Assembly: GCA_000435515.1 (NCBI GenBank)
Contig: FR884180.1
Span: 48,105-86,520 of the forward strand
Direction: 5' to 3'
From: Firmicutes bacterium CAG:582
Lineage (GTDB): Bacteria; Bacillota_I; Bacilli_A; RF39; UBA660
DNA length: 38,416 bases
The notes under the pieces were generated by a model. It did not search any database and was not told the DNA's origin. It saw only the letters and a program-made list of their open reading frames with translations. How positions within the stretch are numbered: position 1 is the first letter of the stretch; each line of letters starts with the position of its first letter. Made by a program: the position numbers and the translations under genes. Of this stretch, positions 31,457 through 38,416 are shown piece after piece.

Positions 31457-33472
31457 CTATTGAATATCAATATAATTTCCAATATTATATTTTTCTCCAT
31501 CTATCTCAGCAAATACATAATACCTACCACTTTTTAATTTTGATAGATTTATAAAGTCTTTTATATCTTGCCCGCTTTCTTTTAGTACATACTTATATGC
31601 TTTTCCTCTAGGAGAAATAAATGTAACATTTACAGAAGTATCCTTCGGATAGTATCCTACAAAAGAAAATTTATTATTATGAATTTCAAATACAATTTCT
31701 TGATTAATACTGTTTTTGAATTCTAACGCTTCACTTTCACTTAATTCTTCATACTTATCAGGCTCATATGGAATTAAATATTTTCCTAATTCAGTTTTAT
31801 AATTGCTTACAACATTTATTGTTTTAGGTTTTACAGAAACACTTTCCAAATTATAAATATTTGCTTTTACAACTTCAAACTTTGATTCAGGAGATTTTAA
31901 TTTATTAACTATATTATTATTTTCGTCAAAATCAATAATATATGCATCATATTTATCATTACTAAATTGTGTACAAGCAGGGTCTTCATAGTTAACTTTA
32001 TCTGTAAAATGCCATCCAGAATTGAATACTCTATGTCCGTTTGTACTATACGTAAAACTTGATAAAGCATATGAAAAATACTCTTTACCACCAAATTTCC
32101 AATCAACTTTTGCAGTTTTATTATTTAAATCTAAGCTATAAACCATTGCATATGAAGCGTTATTCTTTAGGCTTTTACAAGATACAGTTTCTTCCTTATA
32201 TGCATTATAGCCATTGTTAAAGATTGATAATCTTCCATCACTTAGAATATTTACAGAATGTTGGCCTTGTGGATATATAAAATCATCGCCTATACCCTTT
32301 ATTAAATAATCTTTAAATTTACTTGACCAATATTTTTCTTCGCCAAGGATCCATTTAATATTACCAGTTTGATAATCAATGGCAACAACTGAATTTTGAT
32401 TTCTTAATGATAGAATAAGTGAATCAGTATTTTTGTCATAGAAAACACTATTAATCCAACCCCATGTTATTTCACCTGGTTCAAGTAAATCAGGATCAAC
32501 CTTTAATGCAATATCTTTAAGACTCCAATCTTTTACTACTTTTCCAGTATTTCTATCAACTTCAACGACGTAGTCAGCTAATGAACCACCACCTCTTTTG
32601 GAAGTTAAAATTATTAAATTTCCATTTTCAAGTTCATATCCATCATGATGGTATCCACCTTCAATCTCATAATTTTTATGAACGTATCCAAGCATATCTA
32701 GTTCTACTACACCACTTGTAGATGTTAAGTCTGGTCCATTATCAGCATTTGATAGTAAAATATGTCCATTTTGTAACATTGTCATACCTTTAGTATATCC
32801 AATATTCAACCACCAACGAATTTCTCCATAGTTATCTAAAGCAATGTTTCCTGTTCCTAATGATGATGTTCCAAAATAAAACTCACCATTAGAATTTTCA
32901 ATTTTGTTTTCAAGAACTTCTGCATTTTCAGTTGGAGCAAAGTCATCTATTTTAATATCTATTTCTTTCTTTTCTCCGCTTTCAGTAGTTAATATAACTT
33001 TATTAGTATATTTCCCATATAAACCATAGATTGGTAAAATATGTTCTTTACTGCTTTCAAAATTTACAGTTAAATCATCATTATGTTTTCCTTTTATCGT
33101 TACAGTTACTTTTTCTTTCTTTGTCGTATTAAACATTATTAAGGCTGTTTGTGGACTGATTAAGAAAGGATTTGTGACTACATAAGGATCACTTAAAGTA
33201 GATTTTTTATTTTTAAATTCTTTCAATAATTTTTGATATATCTCATATTGTCCAGTGAAAATATTATCATTTTTTAACTCTATACTTTCATTTTCAACTA
33301 AAAATGAAAAGTTTTTATTAAGAGGTTCTTTATAATCTTTATTGGCATTTATTTTGCCACTTTGAACCAACCATAAAATTCCACTTGTAACTATAACAAT
33401 AATTGCTAGCGAACTAGCAATTATTATGTATAATTTTTGTTTTTTATTAACCCTATTTTTCTCTTTTTTCAT
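31457..33472 (-). CDS. Membrane-tethered arylsulfate sulfotransferase, 671 aa
   Basis: Transfers sulfate from one phenolic ester to another without PAPS. A basic N-terminus and transmembrane helix (about 14-36) precede an N-terminal beta domain (about 90-185, Arylsulfotran_N-like). A six-bladed propeller follows, with repeats such as GEIRWWLN, HHDGYELENGNLIIL, SLILSLRNQNSVVAID and PQGQHSV. By comparison with Escherichia coli AssT (from memory), His405 matches the sulfurylated His436, His276 His252, Asn341 Asn358 and Arg357 Arg374. The position of His356 is Trp339. The ATG at 33472 overlaps an AGGTGATAT site; the upstream GTG was rejected. It follows the prepilin-like gene by 12 nt. No catalytic test is possible here; loss of one active-site histidine makes activity uncertain. 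Confidence 0.88.
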   Translation of the reverse strand: MKKEKNRVNKKQKLYIIIASSLAIIVIVTSGILWLVQSGKINANKDYKEPLNKNFSFLVENESIELKNDNIFTGQYEIYQKLLKEFKNKKSTLSDPYVVTNPFLISPQTALIMFNTTKKEKVTVTIKGKHNDDLTVNFESSKEHILPIYGLYGKYTNKVILTTESGEKKEIDIKIDDFAPTENAEVLENKIENSNGEFYFGTSSLGTGNIALDNYGEIRWWLNIGYTKGMTMLQNGHILLSNADNGPDLTSTSGVVELDMLGYVHKNYEIEGGYHHDGYELENGNLIILTSKRGGGSLADYVVEVDRNTGKVVKDWSLKDIALKVDPDLLEPGEITWGWINSVFYDKNTDSLILSLRNQNSVVAIDYQTGNIKWILGEEKYWSSKFKDYLIKGIGDDFIYPQGQHSVNILSDGRLSIFNNGYNAYKEETVSCKSLKNNASYAMVYSLDLNNKTAKVDWKFGGKEYFSYALSSFTYSTNGHRVFNSGWHFTDKVNYEDPACTQFSNDKYDAYIIDFDENNNIVNKLKSPESKFEVVKANIYNLESVSVKPKTINVVSNYKTELGKYLIPYEPDKYEELSESEALEFKNSINQEIVFEIHNNKFSFVGYYPKDTSVNVTFISPRGKAYKYVLKESGQDIKDFINLSKLKSGRYYVFAEIDGEKYNIGNYIDIQ

Positions 33473-33484
33473 ATATATCACCTA

Positions 33485-35608
33485 TTATATTATTGTGTAT
33501 GGATTATTAGCTGTTCCATTACCACCACAAGTATATATCTTTCCAAACTTAACTGCTGGTTTAACTTGGTTACAGCCTCCATAATATGATTGTGTAATAT
33601 TCGATCCTTTTTGAATATAATAATAAGAATTACTATATGTAGTTGAATTTCCATGTGCATATGGATCAGAAACAAATGATTGTTTTACTTCACTATATTT
33701 TGTTATAGTCCATAAGTTAGTATTAGCATTTTCAAAAATAGCATTGGAATACTTCTTAAATTGATCGGCAGTAAATGTTCCAATTTTTACTGTGTGTCCT
33801 TCTACTGTGTATGATTCAAAATAACTACTAGGTATATCAGATATTAAATTAGCCGCCTCAGCTTCAATATATTCTTCAGTTGCCGTTGTTTGATTATATG
33901 TACCAGTAAAATATCCATCACAAGTTTGTAATCCCCATTTTTCTAGTCTAGTAACTGAACCATTTACACATTTTGTTGTCACTGCATTTAAAGCTGAGAA
34001 TAAATTTCCTTGGTTATCTCTTTCTAGTATAACAAAATTATGTCCTCTTAGATTTACATAGAAATTTCTGTTGCAATAGTAACAAGCTTCTCCACCTTCA
34101 GCCTTGCAACATGAATTACAATCTGTACAAGTTGTGCCATTTGTTCCACCAGTTTTCATATTAGTTAAAACTAACATATCCACTTGATTAGTTAAATATC
34201 CATCAACCTTTACCCAATCGCCTTTAAAACCATTGTTATTAATTGGTCTTATATATACATAAGTATATTGTAGGTTTCCTTTACATTCGTCACTTGGATA
34301 CCTAACATCTATATTTTTTGTTGTATTTGAGTTTGCAGTTTTATTAAATGTATACCTAGCATCATTGATAATAGAATCATTCATTTCTGTTCCCTCATTA
34401 GCAAGACGATATTCAAACTTTGCTATACCAAATTTTGAATATACCGCAGTATTATTAGTTCCAATCTTATCTGCTATTGTGTAAGTTTTATCAGTAGTCC
34501 AATTAGTTGAATAACCACTTATATATTGCTTTGGTAAAACTAATTTTTGACGCATATTATATTTTCCTTCTGCATCATAACTATAATTTTTATCGTAATG
34601 TCCCCTTACTATTGTTTTTAGAGTATATAAAACATTACCATCATAAGCATCATAAACTGTAGAAAAATCACTGATAAGGTTATTTGCACTTCCAGCTACA
34701 TAAATTTCTTGTCCCAACGGATCTTTTGATTGAACTTTGATGTTATAAGATGTCGATTCTTCATCAGCCCCTTCAATATATGGTTTATATGTTAGATATT
34801 TCCATCTATTTTCAGAAGCAACATATTCAGGTGTAGCCCACATTTTTCCATTATTTAAATCATCAAAATCGTAGTTTGTTTCTACCCCATCATAGTATGT
34901 TTTAAATGCTGGTGTTACTTTAGAATTAACTCTTAAAGTTCTAGTAAAGCTTTTCTTTACACCACTTTTTGTTAACCAAGTATATGTTACATCATAATTT
35001 CCGGATTCGGATGTTTTATATCTATTGTCACTTGTCTTTTCAAAATCATTAGGCATAGAACAAGCTAAATGATAATCATTTTTTAAAGTATTGGTATCTG
35101 TAATAAGATTTCCTTCTTCATCAGAAAGAGCTAAACGATATGATCCCAAACCTTGCATACAGTCATATGGTTCTCCCCAAACAACATAGTCGTTTATTGC
35201 AACCATAAACACCTCTGTTTTAGTATCTTTTGCTTTATCAATTGGATACTCAAAAGTTAAAGCAGCTGTTGTAGTATCCAAACTAGCCTTTACAAGTTCA
35301 TCTCTTTTTACTTTTTCATTTGTATAAGGATTTTTTATTTTTTCATCAACCAACCCTGAATCGATTAAATTTCCGACTGTTACGTATATGAAAGCCTTGT
35401 TAACATATAAATCTTGAAACGCTTCAGGATTCATATCAGCATATACTGAAGCCGATGATTTAATCGAAGCTACAAACCTTTCATATTCTGTTTTCTTTGA
35501 ATTTTTGGAAATATTAGTTACATTAAATATTATTACTGTAGTAACTACTCCAAGTAATACAATTGTCACCAATAGTTCCACTAAGGTAAACCCATTTTTT
35601 TTCTTCAT
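33485..35608 (-). CDS. Giant prepilin-like protein with type IV N-methylation motif, 707 aa
   Basis: The leader MKKKNG|FTLVELLVTIVLLG is a canonical prepilin peptidase site (cleavage after Gly6, Glu at +5, hydrophobic helix 7-29). A pilin-like helical segment continues to about residue 70. The rest is a very large, mainly beta C-terminal part, with an Ig-like stretch (about 150-225) and a tight cysteine cluster (CTDCNSCCKAEGGEACYYC, about 498-516). It ends in CGGNGTANNPYTI, a tail I associate with similar large type II/IV-like proteins of gut Bacilli. Ordinary pilins are 120-180 aa. The ATG at 35608 follows AGGAGAG. No pilus ATPase or prepilin peptidase is in the window. First of three genes spaced 12 and 8 nt apart. 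Confidence 0.87.
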   Translation of the reverse strand: MKKKNGFTLVELLVTIVLLGVVTTVIIFNVTNISKNSKKTEYERFVASIKSSASVYADMNPEAFQDLYVNKAFIYVTVGNLIDSGLVDEKIKNPYTNEKVKRDELVKASLDTTTAALTFEYPIDKAKDTKTEVFMVAINDYVVWGEPYDCMQGLGSYRLALSDEEGNLITDTNTLKNDYHLACSMPNDFEKTSDNRYKTSESGNYDVTYTWLTKSGVKKSFTRTLRVNSKVTPAFKTYYDGVETNYDFDDLNNGKMWATPEYVASENRWKYLTYKPYIEGADEESTSYNIKVQSKDPLGQEIYVAGSANNLISDFSTVYDAYDGNVLYTLKTIVRGHYDKNYSYDAEGKYNMRQKLVLPKQYISGYSTNWTTDKTYTIADKIGTNNTAVYSKFGIAKFEYRLANEGTEMNDSIINDARYTFNKTANSNTTKNIDVRYPSDECKGNLQYTYVYIRPINNNGFKGDWVKVDGYLTNQVDMLVLTNMKTGGTNGTTCTDCNSCCKAEGGEACYYCNRNFYVNLRGHNFVILERDNQGNLFSALNAVTTKCVNGSVTRLEKWGLQTCDGYFTGTYNQTTATEEYIEAEAANLISDIPSSYFESYTVEGHTVKIGTFTADQFKKYSNAIFENANTNLWTITKYSEVKQSFVSDPYAHGNSTTYSNSYYYIQKGSNITQSYYGGCNQVKPAVKFGKIYTCGGNGTANNPYTII

Positions 35609-35644
35609 AAAATACAACTCTCCTATCATAAATAAATATTATCA

Positions 35645-35672
35645 TAAATTACTATTCAAGTAAATTACTATT
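35645..35672. repeat. Two 12-bp direct repeats upstream of the prepilin-like gene
   Basis: TAAATTACTATT occurs at 35645-35656 and again at 35661-35672, a period of 16 bp. The second copy overlaps the stop of the sigma-like gene. A weak TTTACT-17-TAATAT promoter overlaps them on the minus strand. They could be an operator for the operon. Confidence 0.5.
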
Positions 35673-37548
35673 TTTCATAATTTTGAGATTTTATGCTATA
35701 TTTTTTTCTTTTTGAATATCGTTTTTGTATGTATGTTTGTTCTTTTAAATAAGATAAAATATTTTTTTCTTTTTCTCTTATTTCATCAATACCACAATTG
35801 TAGTAAGCACATAATTCTTCTTCTTCATAACATTCTTGGTATCTAAGAGTTATAAACTCCAAATATTCATTTGGGAGGGATAGAAGAATTTTTTTCATTT
35901 CTTCTGAATATTCATTTTGTTCTATAGTTTTAGGTTTATAAACATCTAACAAAGTTTGACTATCGCTATCATAAATTGTTTCATCTAAGGATATTACTTT
36001 TTTATAATTTTTTCGATAATAATTTTTTAAGCTCCATTTCATAGTTAAATCCATACACTTTATCATTTGTCCAGGCACGTTAATATTACATTTTTCAAGA
36101 AAATTCATTAAAATAGTTTTTTGTTCACTTACTAAATCTTCATATTGATAATGGTTAATCCTACTTATCATTAGAGAATCAATATTACTGTTAAAGTATC
36201 TTACTTCATTTGCTAATATTATGCTTCTTGTGTCCAACATTCCACATTTATATAAAGCAAACATTACAAATAAATTAAATTCAAATTCATTTCTATTAAT
36301 CGAATCAATAAAATTTATTATATCTATAACTTTTTGATGAGAAATCTCTTTTATGCCATTATCTTCTCGATCAAAAAAGTACCAAATTATATTTATCGCT
36401 GTTTTTAAAGAATATCCCATATTTACAAGTTTTTCAACATTGGTTAAATTTATTTTAAGAGTATCACATATCTTTGCTACTTCCTCATATTCCATTTGTC
36501 TATATTTAAGTTCAGAGAATATTTGATTTACCTCTTTTAAATACTTTTTCCATTCATATTCTTTTACGGTTTCTTCAATTATTTCATCTAAAGTTTTAGT
36601 ATCTCCATATTTGTCTTTTTTTCTTTTTATAGTATCTCTTATATAGGAAACATTTAAATCATTATTTCTACAATAAGTAACTAAAGGCTTACCTTTATAA
36701 TAATAGATAATTCCAAATCGTTTAATTGATGTCACAGCCTCTTCTATTGCTTCTTCTATTGATATGCTACTATCGCTTTTTATTTTTTCCTGTACATAGT
36801 TATATACAGAATTATACGAGCAATTATTATATTTACAATATTCAAATAAGCTAACTCCTTTATAAAAATATAAAGTTTCACTTTTTTTGTATTTTTTTAA
36901 AATTAATTGAAGCATTTCTTCATCGCTTAAATTTTTATATTTATCTTTTTTTCGATATGCAGAAAGATTAGTTATTATTGTTGTATAATTTATCCCGTTT
37001 TTCTCACAATACTCTTTTAATGGTTTTCCATCAATAAAAAATCTTTTTGGTTTTTTATGTTCTTTTTCTATATATTCTTTAATTATATCTTTTTCTTTTC
37101 TATCAGGGTATTTTCTTTTAGTTCTTTTAATACTATTTAAAACAGATGAATAATTAATAGTTGGATGAAGTTTACAATACTCAACTAATGAAATATTCTC
37201 ATAATAATATATAGTTTGAGATATTTGATAATCTTCAAGGGCAACTCTTACTAATTCATTATTATTTAATTTAGGATTATGTTCTTTTAATGTTCTTATT
37301 TTTGACATAACTTGTGAATATTCAATATTGTTACTACGGCAATAATCAGCAAGTAGAATTCCTCTATAAAAATATTTTACACTTTTCCCAACTCCAAGCA
37401 TAACTAAATCAACGACTTCTTGATCAGTTAATTCCGGATTTTTCTTTTGCTTTTTATTTATATTAGATGTAATTGTATTAACATTTATTTTATGTTTTCT
37501 ACAATACTCTGCCAGCGGTTCACCTTTATAATAATAACGATATTTCAT
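35668..37548 (-). CDS. Sigma-70-like protein with six tandem N-terminal HTH-like modules, 626 aa
   Basis: Residues 1-332 hold six repeats of about 55 aa, beginning near 5, 59, 113, 169, 226 and 281. Each follows aromatic-Tyr-x-x-Gly-x-x-Leu-x-x-Tyr-Cys, a polar turn, then INY-x-x-V/I helices and an acidic helix. A degenerate seventh lies near 355-391 (KINLTNVEKLVNMGYSLKTAI). The C-terminus looks like sigma-70: MKWSLKNYYRKNYKKVISLDETIYDSDSQTLLD (about 503-535, the region 3-4 boundary) and LLSLPNEYLEFITLRYQECYEEEELCAYYNCGIDEIREKEKNILSYL (about 555-601, region 4). A normal region 2 is not evident. Probably a DNA-binding regulator. It lies 59 bp upstream of the prepilin-like gene, with no terminator seen. 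Confidence 0.8.
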   Translation of the reverse strand: MKYRYYYKGEPLAEYCRKHKINVNTITSNINKKQKKNPELTDQEVVDLVMLGVGKSVKYFYRGILLADYCRSNNIEYSQVMSKIRTLKEHNPKLNNNELVRVALEDYQISQTIYYYENISLVEYCKLHPTINYSSVLNSIKRTKRKYPDRKEKDIIKEYIEKEHKKPKRFFIDGKPLKEYCEKNGINYTTIITNLSAYRKKDKYKNLSDEEMLQLILKKYKKSETLYFYKGVSLFEYCKYNNCSYNSVYNYVQEKIKSDSSISIEEAIEEAVTSIKRFGIIYYYKGKPLVTYCRNNDLNVSYIRDTIKRKKDKYGDTKTLDEIIEETVKEYEWKKYLKEVNQIFSELKYRQMEYEEVAKICDTLKINLTNVEKLVNMGYSLKTAINIIWYFFDREDNGIKEISHQKVIDIINFIDSINRNEFEFNLFVMFALYKCGMLDTRSIILANEVRYFNSNIDSLMISRINHYQYEDLVSEQKTILMNFLEKCNINVPGQMIKCMDLTMKWSLKNYYRKNYKKVISLDETIYDSDSQTLLDVYKPKTIEQNEYSEEMKKILLSLPNEYLEFITLRYQECYEEEELCAYYNCGIDEIREKEKNILSYLKEQTYIQKRYSKRKKYSIKSQNYEK

Positions 37549-37601
37549 GTTTTTTCCTCTTTTTAATAATTAGTATAACAATATAAAGAATAAGAATAAA
37601 G

Positions 37602-37630
37602 AAAAAAAATTGCTTTATTTTGAAAAGCAA
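37602..37630 (-). terminator. Terminator of the 206-aa membrane protein gene
   Basis: On the minus strand a perfect 7-bp stem, TTGCTTT/AAAGCAA with a 7-nt loop, is followed by eight T. It includes the final codons of the gene and isolates it from the sigma-like gene. Confidence 0.88.
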
Positions 37631-38235
37631 CTTAATTTTTTATCATCATATCCAAAACATATCTCATGATCTTTGGTCGTTGGATATTGATATATTATTT
37701 TAATACTAGCCGATTCACCATTTTTTATTAAATGATTATCATATATTACTTTTACTTCAGGAACATAGTTATGTCCATTAAATGTTAAAAGATTATATCC
37801 AATTTCATTATAAATAGCAGTTTTAATTACCGGATTAATTGATTCATTTAAGTAGTTTAAATCATTAAACTTTATTTTATATTCAAATCCATACCAAGAA
37901 AATCCTTCTTTTAGAGTTGAATCAGCATACTCTTTTACTTCTTCATCTGATAAATAACGTATTCCAGTTATATCAACATCAGTATACTTATTATTCTTTT
38001 CATCATAAAACGTTGCAATAACAGTTTCTCCTACATGTGCTGGATTATAAAAAGATTTATATATTCCAACATTCTTACTAGGTTCCTTAAATATAGATTT
38101 CGTAGTAGTTATCATTTCTTCATGTTTATTTTTATTCTTGTTTATCAATTGTAAACACAACATGAAAAAGACTATACTACCTACAACAATTACCGTAATA
38201 AAAAATAAATTAGCGTAATTTATTTTTTTATTCAT
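37615..38235 (-). CDS. Membrane-anchored extracytoplasmic protein, 206 aa
   Basis: A single N-terminal transmembrane helix (about 9-31) with an NKNKNK basic stop is followed by an outer beta-rich domain. The segment NPAHVGETVIATFYDEKNNKYTDVDITGI followed by WYGFEYKIKF resembles DUF4352-like beta-sandwich domains, though I cannot confirm the family. Two C-terminal cysteines (HEICFGYDDKKLSCF) could form a disulfide. The ATG at 38235 follows AGGGTGATAT. Standalone gene with its own terminator. Function unknown. Confidence 0.78.
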   Translation of the reverse strand: MNKKINYANLFFITVIVVGSIVFFMLCLQLINKNKNKHEEMITTTKSIFKEPSKNVGIYKSFYNPAHVGETVIATFYDEKNNKYTDVDITGIRYLSDEEVKEYADSTLKEGFSWYGFEYKIKFNDLNYLNESINPVIKTAIYNEIGYNLLTFNGHNYVPEVKVIYDNHLIKNGESASIKIIYQYPTTKDHEICFGYDDKKLSCFSK

Positions 38236-38355
38236 TATATCACCCTATCTTATTCATAATATTATAATAATTTTATCATATTTTTTATAGTTTAATCATA
38301 AATAATTAAAAATTTGACATTTATTAAAAAAAATACTAGATTTTTTAAAATTTTA

Positions 38356-38364
38356 TGTTATAAT
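38356..38364 (+). promoter_or_regulatory. Extended -10 promoter of the terminal tRNA
   Basis: TGTTATAAT (a TGn extension plus consensus TATAAT) lies 18 nt upstream of the tRNA start. There is no good -35 at 17 bp. A TTGACA further upstream (38314-38319) has no convincing -10 of its own. Confidence 0.6.
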
Positions 38365-38382
38365 GAATGAGTACTTACTGAT

Positions 38383-38416
38383 GTCTCCTTAGCTCAGTTG
38401 GTAGAGCAACTGACTC
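38383..38416 (+). tRNA. 5' part of a tRNA, probably tRNA-Lys(CTT)
   Basis: The visible part gives the acceptor strand GTCTCCT, T8-A9, a D arm GCTCAGTTGGTAGAGC, the 5' anticodon stem ACTGA and the loop start CTC, so anticodon position 34 is C. The D arm and ACTGACTC match the usual bacterial tRNA-Lys. The identity depends on bases outside the window. Confidence 0.7.

Overview
The window is AT-rich (roughly 30% GC by eye), densely packed and mostly on the minus strand. Every long frame reads through with the standard code, with no internal TGA-as-Trp. The content points to a low-GC, spore-forming, anaerobic Firmicute of the Bacilli, plausibly one of the uncultured gut lineages near the Mollicutes. 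The markers are spoIIP, an hrcA-grpE-dnaK cluster under CIRCE elements, oxygen-sensitive NrdDG, an rnc-smc pair, and an SMC shortened to 981 residues, about the size of Mycoplasma SMC. Lineage is inference; I see no rRNA.

Layout. 1-3.3 kb: two unknown genes, tRNA-Arg(TCT), spoIIP with a small membrane protein, and a hypothetical. 3.3-6.8 kb: two surface proteins with glycine-rich domains; their promoters, signal regions and 3' ends are nearly identical DNA. 6.9-10.7 kb: an nrdD-nrdG-dut operon diverging from a Crp/Fnr-type regulator, with a perfect 20-bp palindrome between them. 10.7-11.6 kb: a cytosolic HExxH protein. 11.6-18.1 kb: the chaperone operon hrcA-grpE-dnaK-pepF-dnaJ, with two CIRCE operators and a hairpin between dnaK and pepF. 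18.1-21.3 kb: small secreted or membrane proteins sharing the N-terminal module of the glycine-rich proteins, a lipoprotein and a DUF1292-like protein. 21.3-27.4 kb: a large coiled-coil protein with DQPxx repeats, then smc and rnc. 27.5-29.5 kb: the only long plus-strand stretch, with a TroA/ZnuA-like lipoprotein that has no histidine, a DHH phosphoesterase and tRNA-Ser(GCT). 29.5-38.4 kb: a zinc-ribbon membrane protein, a tight prepilin/arylsulfotransferase/transglutaminase-like gene set, a repeat-containing sigma-factor-like protein just upstream of it, a membrane-anchored hypothetical, and the start of a tRNA, probably Lys.

The most original part is about 30.5-37.5 kb. A protein with six (perhaps seven) ~55-residue 'YYxxGxxLxxYC' modules fused to a sigma-70 region-3/4-like C-terminus lies 59 bp upstream of a giant prepilin-like protein, a membrane-tethered arylsulfate sulfotransferase and an anchored transglutaminase-like protein. 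I read this tentatively as a surface-structure system with its own regulator. Also worth attention are the shared N-terminal surface module seen in five proteins, and the TroA-like protein that has replaced all its histidine ligands.
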